Part shown: one piece after another, positions 48,801 to 55,754 of the stretch | Layout: each line of letters opens with the position of its first letter | Position numbering within the stretch: the first letter of the stretch is position 1 | Assembly: GCF_000317615.1 (NCBI RefSeq) | Contig: NC_019780.1 | Span: 310,001-374,000 of the forward strand | Reading direction: 5' to 3' | DNA: 64,000 nt | Origin: Dactylococcopsis salina PCC 8305 | GTDB lineage: Bacteria; Cyanobacteriota; Cyanobacteriia; Cyanobacteriales; Rubidibacteraceae | Notes under the pieces: generated by a model | Databases searched by the model: none | What the model was told of the DNA's origin: nothing | Seen by the model: only the letters and a program-made list of their open reading frames with translations | Made by a program: the position numbers and the translations under genes

Positions 48801-50671
48801 TTTCCAGCACTGAAGATGACTTCGAGGTTATCTAAACCATCATCACCGTCTCGGATTGAGACAGTTCCGACCACTTCACCATCAGCTAAGTCTTCTTCAA
48901 TATTGAAGACAGCATTATCTACTTCTGGTGTGGCATTACCACCAGCCACATTGAGAGCCGAGCCAACAAAGCTCTCATCCCCGGTGGTTGCAAGGTCGAT
49001 AATCGCTGAAATCTTTAAGAATCCTTCAGGAGCGCCCGCTTCTTCGACTTGGGCAAGAATTTCATTAAAGGCCTCTGTTCCTAGGTCTTCTTCTAAGCTA
49101 GCGAGGCTCACTTCTTCGGCAGGGAAATCAAGATCGTTAATCGTGCTGATATCTTCTCCATCCCGTAAGAGTAAAGAATTGGCACCGTCAGTAATACGGA
49201 AGGCATCAGCAAACTCACCGTTAATTTCATCGAAAGTTGCCTCTGCAATCACCTCACCGTTGCTGTCAACGATGTCATTACTGGGATCGCCATCTTTATT
49301 CCCCATAACACCTGTAATGTTGCCATTACGTTCCTCAGAAAGGAAGAAACGAGGATCAATGCGGTTTTCAAAGACTTGCACAACAATCCGTTCTTGAGCT
49401 TCACCACCAAGGCTAATGTCAAAGAAGCCATCACCCAAGTTAACAATGCGACCGCCATCGTCTCCGACTTCCAGTCCATCTACAGGAATATCAACTTGGG
49501 CTTCACCATTGATAAACACAGGATTGTCTTCTCCTGCATAAATCGCAACGGTATTGCCATCAATTTCAGTTCCAATGGCGGTGTAGTTGGACAGTCGATC
49601 TGAAGGTTCTCCGTTTTCCTGAATAGCAGGGGCGGTGCGAGCTTGAATCGTTAACGGGTTATTTTCATCAGTGGACTCAACGAGAGTGAACTCACCCACC
49701 ACTTGGAAGCCAAAATTATTACGGTCAAAGGTGGTAACGTGAGGATCACCAAAGCCAAAGGCAGGACGACCAAAGTTGACATCAATGTTGGCAGCACCAA
49801 TGGTTGTCGCTTCACCATCGCTTACTTCTACTGTTAAGTCAAAGGAAGGAACAGTCCGAGTGAATGCGAAGAAATTACCAAACGGAATCACATCAAATAA
49901 GGGGCCGAGGTCATCGGTATCATTAACAGTAATTACCCCTTCATTGTCAATCGCAAAGGGCGCATTGCCATCACCATCAACATCGGGGTCTTCTGTTGTT
50001 CCCCCTGTAAATGTATTGATGAGACGGACTTGAGACGCATCACTCAAGCTAACCGTTAACTCATCCCCATCTGGGTCGCTAATGTCTAGCTGACCGACTT
50101 GTGTTCCGTTGGCAGCAAATTCACGAATCTCAAAGTTACCGATACCAGCCACAGGAGGCTGATTTACCGCCAAGAAATCTTGGACATCTCTGGCAGCGGT
50201 AACGCCAAAAGTTTCAATAAATCCTGCACCTGGGGTATTGCTATTGGCAGAAGCAAAGAAATCTTCAACGATTAGGTCATCGGCAATGCCATCAGCACCG
50301 ATATCAACTAAAACGTTAGCCCCATCTCTTTCAATTCCAATGAATCCTTCTGTCGGTGCTACTAAGGAAACTGCAAAGGCAGTCCCTTCGGTGTCAAAAA
50401 TTTCTAGCGTATCATTCCCAGCAACATCATTGATGGTGTTAACACCGCTCAAATCACGGTTAATCTGGTAAATATCATCACCATTGCCACCGTTGAGATC
50501 GTCATCTCCGAGACCCCCATCGAGGGTGTCATTTCCTTCTCCGCCATCGAGAGTGTCGTTTCCAGACAAACCGATAAGGGTATCATCTCCCTGTAAACCG
50601 GTTATTATATCGTTTTCCTGTTCGTTACCTGTCAGTGAATTGTTCGACTGATCACCTGTAATATCGGCCAT
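42872..50671 (-). CDS. Giant exoprotein E (2599 aa): RTX, two VWD, cohesin, VCBS and dockerin-like modules
   Basis: The N-terminus carries RTX calcium-binding nonapeptides (GGEGNDTLDGGLGDDDLNGG, 50-75). Then a von Willebrand D-like domain (GFGDPHVTTFDRNNFGFQV, about 300-560), cadherin-like repeats, VCBS-like domains (TAEDTVLTVEAAGVLANDTD), two cohesin-like modules (ITQGDNFFVEILVAADTPVG, about 1024-1195 and 1440-1617), a second nearly identical VWD-like domain (about 1985-2240) and two C-terminal EF-hand/dockerin-like repeats (LDVDGSGAANGSVDGLNILR). No Sec signal is seen; RTX repeats favour type I secretion, though here they are N-terminal. GAGGAG six bases before ATG supports the start. It is the first giant gene after the barrel and small secreted genes. 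Confidence 0.87.
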   Translation of the reverse strand: MADITGDQSNNSLTGNEQENDIITGLQGDDTLIGLSGNDTLDGGEGNDTLDGGLGDDDLNGGNGDDIYQINRDLSGVNTINDVAGNDTLEIFDTEGTAFAVSLVAPTEGFIGIERDGANVLVDIGADGIADDLIVEDFFASANSNTPGAGFIETFGVTAARDVQDFLAVNQPPVAGIGNFEIREFAANGTQVGQLDISDPDGDELTVSLSDASQVRLINTFTGGTTEDPDVDGDGNAPFAIDNEGVITVNDTDDLGPLFDVIPFGNFFAFTRTVPSFDLTVEVSDGEATTIGAANIDVNFGRPAFGFGDPHVTTFDRNNFGFQVVGEFTLVESTDENNPLTIQARTAPAIQENGEPSDRLSNYTAIGTEIDGNTVAIYAGEDNPVFINGEAQVDIPVDGLEVGDDGGRIVNLGDGFFDISLGGEAQERIVVQVFENRIDPRFFLSEERNGNITGVMGNKDGDPSNDIVDSNGEVIAEATFDEINGEFADAFRITDGANSLLLRDGEDISTINDLDFPAEEVSLASLEEDLGTEAFNEILAQVEEAGAPEGFLKISAIIDLATTGDESFVGSALNVAGGNATPEVDNAVFNIEEDLADGEVVGTVSIRDGDDGLDNLEVIFSAGNEDVDGDGELPFAIDGQGQITINDSGDLVEAGEGEAFPLSVTATDPLGATGTGSVTVVENNPDVDQPPNVAANINDIRENSPEGTIVGRANAVDAEGDDFTFGLEGELDPDGDGTDAFTIAENGLITVADPGDLDFETTPSFEFDITATQTNDDTITGTATVTVNLIDNVAPEFDQDPFTFDTVDLDGQGDDDAQNGEEVGTVTATDANGDTLTFAITSGNDPDDDGTNAFAIDENGQITIVDTAELLGDSFEGELTVTVTDQEGADEATVVIPVNGPENDPPAAADDSNSTAEDTVLTVEAAGVLANDTDPEGEALEVSAVNGGEDNVGTEITLDSGALLTLNADGSYEYDPNGAFDELNDGETDTDTFTYTVSDGNSTDTADVEITVEGITPPSGTPVEVTANFLADNNGEPGDAIEDGTITQGDNFFVEILVAADTPVGVSSFSLNIDFDQAVLDAISDFEDPESIIIEKFDFDLGRTADLNEGTITLAGGTVDANTDDDGDGVPDNVIGANGNPERFALLEFNALEVTEDSTLDLEFPGIDADGNPLGGTLGDGTAIDSDEVNLSLQDASFVVDGGEENVAPEFDQDSFTFDTVDLDGAGDDDAENGDVVGTVTATDANEGDTLTFAITGGNDPDGDDVDAFAIDEASGEVTIVDTAELLGDGFNGELTVTVTDQDDASDEATVVIPVDGPENDPPAAADDSNSTAEDTVLTVEAAGVLANDTDPDGDNLAVSAVNGDEANVGTEITLESGALLTLNEDGSYEYDPNGAFDELNDGETDVDTFTYTVSDGNSTDTADVEITVEGITPPSGTPVEVTANFLADNNGEPGDAIEDGTITQGDNFFVEILVAADTPVGVSSFSLNIDFEQAVLDALSDFETPASIITNQFNFEESLVAELDGGTITLAGGTADATTDDDGDGVPDNVIGANGNPERFALLEFNALEVTEDSTLDLEFPGIDADGNPLGGTLGDGTAIDSDEVNLSLQDASFVVDGGEENVAPEFDQDSFTFDTVDLDGAGDDDAENGDVVGTVTATDANEGDTLTFAITGGNDPDEDDVDAFAIDEASGEVTIVDTAELLGDGFNGELTVTVTDQDDASDEATVVIPVDGPPENDPPAAADDSNSTAEDTVLTVEAAGVLANDTDPEGEALEVSAVNGGEDNVGTEITLDSGALLTLNADGSYEYDPNGAFDELNDGETDVDTFTYTVSDGNSTDTAAVEITIEGITNQPPVVGVGNFEIDEFDANGTQVGQLDISDPDGDELTVSLSEASQVRLINTFTGGTTEDPDVDGDDNAPFAIDNEGVITVNDTDDLGPLFNVIPFGNFFAFTRTVPSFDLTVEVSDGEATTIGAANIDVNFGRPAFGFGDPHVTTFDRNNFGFQVVGEFTLVESTTDENNPLNIQARTAPATQDDGETSDSLSNYTAIATEIDGNTVAIYAGEDNPVFINGEAQVDIPVDGLEVGDDGGRIVNLGNGFFNISLGGEAQERIVVQVFENRIDPRFFLSEERNGNITGVMGNKDGDPSNDIVNSNGEVIPEATFDEINGEFADAFRITDGANSLLLRDGEDIGAINDTDFPAEEVTLTSLEDDLGTDTFNDIVEQAEEAGVPEEGFLRTSAIIDFATTGDESFIGSALNVAGGNATPEVDNTVFNIEEDLGDGEVVGTVSIRDGDDGLDNLTVIFSAGNEDIDGDGELPFAIDGQGQITVNDSDDLVEAGEGEAFPLSVTATDPLGATGTGSVTVVENNPDVDQPPSVAANVNDIRENSAEGTIVGQAIAVDAEGDDFTFGLEGELNPNNNDTDAFTIDPENGLITVADPGDLDFETTPSFEFDITATQTNDDTITGTSTVTVNLIDVEPEPVGPIDFNLDVDGSGAANGSVDGLNILRVLFNLGPETMDVSQAPEEVGQQNIFDNIQEGIDNEALDVDGSGAANGSVDGLNILRVLFNLGPETMDVSQAPEGVGQQNIFDNVENLIPEA
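43246..45113. repeat. 1.86-kb VWD block, copy 2 (within gene E)
   Basis: This segment, from CAATTAAGTTGACGGTAACT to CCACAGG, is duplicated at 48301-50160 with high identity (offset 5046-5055, always a multiple of three). It encodes the VWD-like domain and its flanks. Confidence 0.9.
45121..48296. repeat. 1.25-kb tandem repeats (two full units and a partial one) in gene E
   Basis: Units start at 45121, 46375 and 47626 (1254 and 1251 bases apart, in frame). Each encodes VCBS-like, cadherin-like and cohesin-like modules; the third unit lacks the cohesin-like module. Long stretches are identical between units. Confidence 0.9.
48301..50160. repeat. 1.86-kb VWD block, copy 1 (within gene E)
   Basis: Partner of 43246-45113. 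The two blocks flank the 1.25-kb tandem array, giving a block-array-block structure. Confidence 0.9.
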
Positions 50672-50753
50672 AAAGCACTCCTCACGCTTAGTTGTTTTGG
50701 GGTAAATAAAGAAAAAATGAAAATTAATGATGAGGAATAGTCTGGTTAATTAA

Positions 50754-51203
50754 CTATTCTTCTGAATCTAGAATGTCTAGGGTGGTTCCAACAGAAACGC
50801 TTTGAGGGGTTTCTACTGTTGCTACAGGGACGTTAGAATCAACGGTAAAGTTTCCTTCTGTTCCTGTAATTCCGTCTGCTTCTTGGAGAGAGTTGAGAAC
50901 CTCTGCACCAGATGGACTGAGAGCAATTTCAGCGATTTGTTGATTAGACAGAAGCTCATCAACCGTCGTGTCTAGGTCATTGGCTAGGCTGTTCAGTGCA
51001 TCTTGTACACTTGGTGCGAGTAAGTTACTACGAATATTTGTAGTTGGGACTAAGTTACTGCGTACCGGTCTGGGAGCAATATTACTCCGAACGGGTTGCT
51101 GTTGGGCCTTAGCCTCTTGAGTTAATCCTAAAGTCGCTAAAAGCGCGATCGTTGTTCCCAATAGGATGGGCATTTTTTTTCGATTTATTCCCTTAGTAAA
51201 CAT
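50754..51203 (-). CDS. Small secreted protein with RSN repeats
   Basis: A 149-residue protein with a clear Sec signal peptide: basic start MFTKGINRKK, hydrophobic core ILLGTTIALLATLG and AKA cleavage site, mature from about residue 34. The mature N-terminus repeats a PVRSN/NIRSN motif four times, followed by a helical region (VQDALNSLANDLDTTVDELL) and an acidic end. I do not recognise the family. It sits 82 bases upstream of gene E and 113 bases downstream of the barrel gene on the same strand, so co-transcription is likely and a role in export or anchoring of the giant proteins is possible. The start is preceded by a weak ribosome site. Confidence 0.75.
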   Translation of the reverse strand: MFTKGINRKKMPILLGTTIALLATLGLTQEAKAQQQPVRSNIAPRPVRSNLVPTTNIRSNLLAPSVQDALNSLANDLDTTVDELLSNQQIAEIALSPSGAEVLNSLQEADGITGTEGNFTVDSNVPVATVETPQSVSVGTTLDILDSEE

Positions 51204-51316
51204 AATTTTTACCTACCTATGGATTTTAGTTCTCCTGATATAGTTTACTGTTTCACACTCAATATAAACGGTATTGTCCAAAATTTCCATACCTTTTTGA
51301 TAAGAGAAGACAAATT

Positions 51317-53716
51317 CTAAAAAAATGTTCCATAACTAACGCCAATGGTGAATCTTGCTCCATCTCCAGCACTTCCTGTTAAATCCACGACTGACGGTGT
51401 GATCAAGATCGGTATATTAGCAAAAGGGACGACAGAAAGCCCTAAATTCAAGTCTTGACCGCTCCATTCTAAAATGACGTTTGCTCGTGGAATTAGTTGT
51501 AAGGCTGCGCTACTGAAAAAATTAAATTGAGTTCCATCATCATCTACGTCAAAATCTTCTTCAGGACGAAATCGACCGTTACCTAAACCAGCGGAGACAA
51601 ATGCGATTCCGAAGGGCTGATTCAGTTCTTCTTGAAGGGGGAAGGCTTGACTAAATGCGAGGTAAGTGCTGGTGCCAGCATCATTAACTCCCCAAGTAAT
51701 CAGATTTTCTACTCCTAATCCTACTGAGGAAAAGTCGGAGAGGTTACGATTGATTTCAAAACTTAAACTTCCATTGTCGCCAAAACCTGCGTCTGATCCG
51801 CCTTCGTCAATCAAACTAAAAATGGCTAAACTGGTTGTCACCCCGACAGCAGTTTTCGGATTTCCTAAGCTCACTGCTCCACTGAGAGAACCATCTGTGC
51901 TTTCGGTGAAGCGAGTGCGATCTTGAATTAATACGCCAACACTAAAACTATTGGGTGCGCCTCCAAATCCATTGGGAGTTTCTATGCTAATTCCAGCCCC
52001 TAAACTCCCTTTTTGCTCGGTACGAATCCCACCTGCAAGTTCTGTAAACTGAGAGGAGTCTAATGGTTCGATCAAGGCTCTTAATTCTTCTATGCGTTCG
52101 GTTTCTGCGGGCGCTAGGGTGGTGTTCTCACTAAGGGTTTGGCGCGTTTGAAAATAGGTTTCTAGAGCTTGTTTTTGTTCGATTTGTTCTGGGGAGAGGG
52201 ATTCTCGATCGACCCCTTGTAGTAAATTTAATACCTGTTCTCGATCGACCAGTTGGGTCCCAGGGGGTAGCGGTTGAGGAAGTTCGGCTCTGAGGGCTAG
52301 AATTTCCTGAACTTGAGGGGCGTATAGGACGATTTGATCACCGTCTCTCTGAGTGATGGTTTCTAGAAGTGCTTGGAGTTGAGTTCGGGCGGCTTGTTGT
52401 TCGGAGGAGAGGATTTCGGTGGGGAAACGGCGCACGGCTGCTAAAGATTGTTCCAGTTGTTCTCTTTCTACGGTTATGGAGGAAGGAGAAGGATTTTCGG
52501 GAAGTTGGGCGCTGAGGCGATTAATTTCTTCGATTTGCGCTTGAGAGAGGGCGATCGCGCTTTTTCCTTCAGGGGCTAAGTTGCGGAAGATGGTTAACAG
52601 TTCCTGACGGGCTTGTTTTTGAGAGGGGTTGAGTTGTTCTGGAGACAGATTTTCTAGGAATTGCAGGGTGTTTTGAACCGCCGTTGCGCCTAAATAGAAG
52701 GCTTGAGTGCTTTCTTCTGTTTCGATCGAGTCTAAGTAGTTGTTAACTTGTTGGGTTTCGCTGGAGGAGAGGGAGTTTAATAAGTCGGTGATCGCTGCGC
52801 TTTGTTGTGGAGAGAGTTCAATTTGCGATCGAGGCTCTAGGATTAAGGTTAAGAGTTGATTCAGTAAGGGTTGAGTCACTGAGGGCGATCGAAGATTCAG
52901 ATTTTGTATTCCTTGTAGGGTGAGGATAATTTGTTGGAGTTCGGTTTTAGTGACAGATACAGAAGAAGCCGCAGGGGATTCTTGCTCACTGGAATTTTGA
53001 GTTTCCTTAGATTGGGACATCGCAGAAGATGCCTGTGCTATGCTTTCGGACATAGAAGGAAAGAACAACAGAGCGATCGCGCCTTGAAAAGCCTGCGTTT
53101 GTTCTGGGGAAAATTGATAAGGTTGAGCCTGCGGTAATTCTTCTAGAAACTCTACCACTAACTGTAATTGTTCTTGTTGAACTGCGGTTAAGTTTGGTGT
53201 GGGAGTGTTGTTCAGTAGTGCAAGTAATCCCTGTATTTCTTGGGCTGTGAGTTCAGTTCTTTGGCGAGATTGTTGGCTGAGTAAAAGTTGATTAATCGCT
53301 GTGATTTCTTGAGAGGAAAGCGCCGACCAAATTTCCTGTACTTGTCGGGTTTGTGTCTTTGATAACTGATAGGAAGCGCCTCGATCGTTATAAAGTTGAG
53401 TTAAGTTTTCCTTCAGTGATGCGACTTTCGCTTCGGGTTGGGGGGACAGATTCAACACTTGGATCAATTGTAGAGAGAGAATGGTTTGTTCTAACTCTCG
53501 ATCGGTGAGACGTGCGATCATTGAGTGAGAAGAGGTTTCTTGCTGGGAATTTTGAGCAATCTCTTTTCTGTGATCTGGGGGGAACTCTCCCGCTTGAGCC
53601 AAACTTAACGGAAATATACTGAACGGTATAGTATTACCCGCTAACCAAACTAATGAGATTTTTGCCCATAACTTTAAGTGAGGAGACTTTAACCAACCAA
53701 GAGGGAACTCCAGCAT
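51317..53716 (-). CDS. Secreted coiled protein with C-terminal outer-membrane barrel-like domain
   Basis: A 799-residue protein. The N-terminus contains an apolar signal-like segment (LVWLAGNTIPFSIFPLSLAQA). Residues about 60-540 are Gln/Leu-rich helical repeats with recurring LSPEQ/LSSEQ Q--R--L--LL patterns. From about 555 to the end, alternating polar/apolar strands rich in Gly and aromatic residues (GSLGAGISIETPNGFGG, VGLGVENLITWGV) end in FTIGVSYGTFF with C-terminal Phe, the usual BAM recognition signal of outer-membrane beta-barrels. It is the first gene of the island and could anchor or export the giant proteins; that role is inference from position. No known family was recognised. Confidence 0.7.
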   Translation of the reverse strand: MLEFPLGWLKSPHLKLWAKISLVWLAGNTIPFSIFPLSLAQAGEFPPDHRKEIAQNSQQETSSHSMIARLTDRELEQTILSLQLIQVLNLSPQPEAKVASLKENLTQLYNDRGASYQLSKTQTRQVQEIWSALSSQEITAINQLLLSQQSRQRTELTAQEIQGLLALLNNTPTPNLTAVQQEQLQLVVEFLEELPQAQPYQFSPEQTQAFQGAIALLFFPSMSESIAQASSAMSQSKETQNSSEQESPAASSVSVTKTELQQIILTLQGIQNLNLRSPSVTQPLLNQLLTLILEPRSQIELSPQQSAAITDLLNSLSSSETQQVNNYLDSIETEESTQAFYLGATAVQNTLQFLENLSPEQLNPSQKQARQELLTIFRNLAPEGKSAIALSQAQIEEINRLSAQLPENPSPSSITVEREQLEQSLAAVRRFPTEILSSEQQAARTQLQALLETITQRDGDQIVLYAPQVQEILALRAELPQPLPPGTQLVDREQVLNLLQGVDRESLSPEQIEQKQALETYFQTRQTLSENTTLAPAETERIEELRALIEPLDSSQFTELAGGIRTEQKGSLGAGISIETPNGFGGAPNSFSVGVLIQDRTRFTESTDGSLSGAVSLGNPKTAVGVTTSLAIFSLIDEGGSDAGFGDNGSLSFEINRNLSDFSSVGLGVENLITWGVNDAGTSTYLAFSQAFPLQEELNQPFGIAFVSAGLGNGRFRPEEDFDVDDDGTQFNFFSSAALQLIPRANVILEWSGQDLNLGLSVVPFANIPILITPSVVDLTGSAGDGARFTIGVSYGTFF

Positions 53717-54182
53717 CTAAATCATTCCTTAATTTTGAAGAATCCAGATCAATCCTCCCATACTCAAGAGCAATTTTACAGAAGGTAAGCGTGGTTTTTC
53801 CTCTCCCTCTAATTTTTAATCTGAGCTTCGAAGGCAAGTAGGTTGGGTGAAGTTTACGAAACCCAACACCAATCAGCAAGAGGCAAGAGGCAAGAGGCAA
53901 AAGGCAAGAGGCAAAAGGCAAGTAGGTTGGGTGAAGTTTACGAAACCCAACACCAATCAGCAAGTTGCCTTAGGGTTGATTGATCGGTAGGAGTTCAAGG
54001 TTTTGATGCAAGGTGTGTGACGATTGAACAATCAATGAACTTGCATTTTTACTCAGATCTTAATCGCCTCAAATCCTTATTTGGTAAAACTTTCAGTTTC
54101 CCAACAGCAAGCCCTAAATATTCAGGTGAAACAAATCCCCCCTAGCTTTGAAAGGGGGGAATAATGAGTTGGTATTAGAAAT
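53717..54182. repeat. Gene-free repeat region (466 bp)
   Basis: Contains two family-1 palindromes (53838-53867 and 53922-53951, with the same flank CACCAATCAGCAAG) bracketing six heptamers of AGGCAAG/AGGCAAA type at 53881-53922, then a family-2 C/G hairpin unit at 54132-54176 (ATCCCCCCTAGCTTTG...). The stretch 53970-54125 shows nothing I recognise. The upstream signals of the barrel gene must lie within the first part. Confidence 0.8.
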
Positions 54183-54617
54183 ATGAACATTTTTATCGCT
54201 AGTGATTTTAACAATTTTGCTCGGTGTATGATGATTAGGACGCGGGTTTTTGTAATAGAACAAAACATCGCTGCCAATCTGGAAACGGATGAGTTTGAAA
54301 ATACTTCTACTCATTATTTAGTTGGTAATGGTGAAGGTTTTATTGCGACTGCTCGCTCGCGCTTTTTAGAGGATAAGGAAACGGCTAAAATTGAACGAGT
54401 TGCTGTTTTAAAAGAGGCACGAGGAAAAGGCGTTGGTAGGCAATTAATGGATTATATTCTCAATGATCTTTACACTTCTCCTCATCTGAAAACGATTAAA
54501 CTGGGTTCACAAAAGACAGCGATCGGATTTTATCAAAAACTGGGATTTCAGGTAATTGGTGAAGAATATATCGACGCTGGCATCCCCCATCACTTGATGA
54601 TGAAAATAGTTAGTTAA
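54183..54617 (+). CDS. GNAT-family acetyltransferase (ElaA/YjcF-like)
   Basis: A 144-residue single-domain GNAT. It has the early IRTRVFVIEQNI and ETDEFE segment typical of the ElaA/YjcF subgroup, motif A ERVAVLKEARGKGVGRQLM with acetyl-CoA loop RGKGVG, motif B TAIGFYQKLGFQ and the end DAGIPHHLMMK. The substrate is unknown. The ATG lies only six bases after a family-2 repeat, so its promoter may be partly contributed by repeat DNA. Confidence 0.85.
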   Translation: MNIFIASDFNNFARCMMIRTRVFVIEQNIAANLETDEFENTSTHYLVGNGEGFIATARSRFLEDKETAKIERVAVLKEARGKGVGRQLMDYILNDLYTSPHLKTIKLGSQKTAIGFYQKLGFQVIGEEYIDAGIPHHLMMKIVS

Positions 54618-54623
54618 AGTTTC

Positions 54624-54935
54624 TTAAGGATCAACACATTTCACTTTTTTGATTTTCCCTTCTTCTAAACGAGTAATCTGTAGTTTAACTTTTTGTCCTT
54701 CTGATAATAAATTAAATTTTTTTGGTTCTTTTTGGGTTAACTTTTGTGTATTTGCGGTAATTTCATAGGTGACTTTATTTCCTTTACTAAACCCGACAAC
54801 TGTTGCTTCTATGACTTGTCCTTCCTTAAATTCTAAAGAGGAAGAGTATTTCTCAATTTTGGCTTGATGTTCTGATTTTTGCGGTTTATCTTTTATTTCT
54901 TTTTCGGCTTGTGGCGATGTTTTATAATAGCCCAT
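54624..54935 (-). CDS. Small OB/S1-like protein, possibly a CRISPR RAMP gene remnant
   Basis: A 103-residue lysine-rich protein. The N-terminal third is polar (EKEIKDKPQKSEHQAKIEKY). The remainder, KEGQVIEATVVGFSKGNKV and LSEGQKVKLQITRLEEGKI, has the strand pattern of an S1/OB-fold RNA-binding domain. It follows the RAMP remnant on the same strand, separated from it by an inserted palindromic element, and its first codons (MGYYKTS) are at the element edge. It may be the truncated 3' part of the upstream type III gene or a small intact gene; I cannot decide. Confidence 0.5.
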   Translation of the reverse strand: MGYYKTSPQAEKEIKDKPQKSEHQAKIEKYSSSLEFKEGQVIEATVVGFSKGNKVTYEITANTQKLTQKEPKKFNLLSEGQKVKLQITRLEEGKIKKVKCVDP

Positions 54936-54940
54936 AATAT

Positions 54941-55020
54941 CAGGTTCAGGTAATTGCTTATAATTGGTGTTGGGTTTCGCTTCGCTTCACCCAACCTACT
55001 TTTTATTATTGATTGAGCTA
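54941..55020. repeat. Family-1 palindromic element, full-length decayed copy
   Basis: ATATCAGGTTCAGGTAATTG at the left end, the core GTTGGGTTTCG...CCCAACCTAC at 54969-54999, and TTATTATTGATTGAGC on the right. It matches the copy with perfect terminal inverted repeats at 59774-59866 but has a degenerate right end. It interrupts the end of the upstream reading frame. Confidence 0.85.
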
Positions 55021-55276
55021 AAATGTTTAACATTAATTGCGGTTGGTCTTGGTACTCCTGTAAATGTTTTTTACAAGCTGTTTCGATCGCGCTGTAATAA
55101 GCAACAGTTTTCTTACTATGTCCTACCCGATCGCCATTTTTAGCTAAAATTTTGAGATATTGAAAGAAGTTTTTAGATTGAAATTTGCGGAGATATTCTA
55201 GGATTTTTTTGACTTCATTGGGATCAGTATCGGATAAAGATAAATCCCGCGCGATCGCGTGGACTAGGACAATCAA
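55021..55276 (-). pseudogene. CRISPR type III gene remnant (small-subunit-like helical segment)
   Basis: The frame opens at TTG 55276 and encodes ARDLSLSDTDPNEVKKILEY through KKHLQEYQDQPQLMLNILAQ, a basic all-helical segment with GDRVGHSKKTVAYYSAIETA. It then reads into the palindromic element and acquires the foreign tail KSRLGEAKRNPTPII. The 5' end overlaps the RAMP remnant in another frame. Size and charge recall type III small subunits or the helical part of a RAMP protein; family membership is uncertain. It has no proper start and is most likely part of the same broken gene. Confidence 0.5.
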
Positions 55277-55752
55277 TTTCTATGATTTCTGTTATTAACG
55301 ATCCCATTCTGATCGGTTTACCGCCACCTATTTTTAGGGCAAAATGATGATTTTGATCTTGTCCTAAAACTGTGAATAATGTTCCTAATTCGGCTTTGCT
55401 GAGGTTACGAAAGTTAATTTTGGTTGTAAAAATTGAATCTTGTTTAATATTTTGAATGGGAATCCCTTGTGATGCGGCTTTCTCTATTACTTCTTTTGCA
55501 TGGTAATAAAATTTACGTCCTGCTACTTTTTCTTTTTTATAATAACCCGATCGTTTTTGGGAAGGAGAATAGAGAGATGGCATAAACCCAGGTTTTATGA
55601 CTTGTTCTGGCGTTTTCTTCTCCTGAAAAAGTGAGTTGAACACCAAAATTAAACTCCATTGCTTCTCCTCGAATCGGTGTTTCTGCTTGTTCTTGTTTGG
55701 GTTGCGGTAAACCATATTTTTGGCATTCCTCGGCGGGAAGAAATTCACCCAC
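55224..55752 (-). pseudogene. Type III CRISPR RAMP-superfamily gene, frameshifted
   Basis: Two frames share one gene. The first (55752 leftwards) gives GEFLPAEECQKYGLPQPKQ and FNFGVQLTFSGEE; the second takes over near 55620 and gives PGFMPSLYSPSQKRSGYYKK, then LKIGGGKPIRMGS, the glycine-rich loop of RAMP (Cas7/Cas5-like) proteins such as Csm3/Cmr. A one-base shift near the GGAGAAGAAAA run explains the break. RAMP proteins coat crRNA in type III effectors. The N-terminus is also missing, because the frame starts two bases after the nuclease-like gene. It cannot give a full protein. Confidence 0.7.
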
Positions 55753-55754
55753 TC

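Noticed and set aside
54183-54617. Anti-CRISPR or toxin beside the CRISPR remnants
   Set aside because: Clear GNAT motifs of the ElaA/YjcF type; no antitoxin partner of the TacT/AtaT kind.
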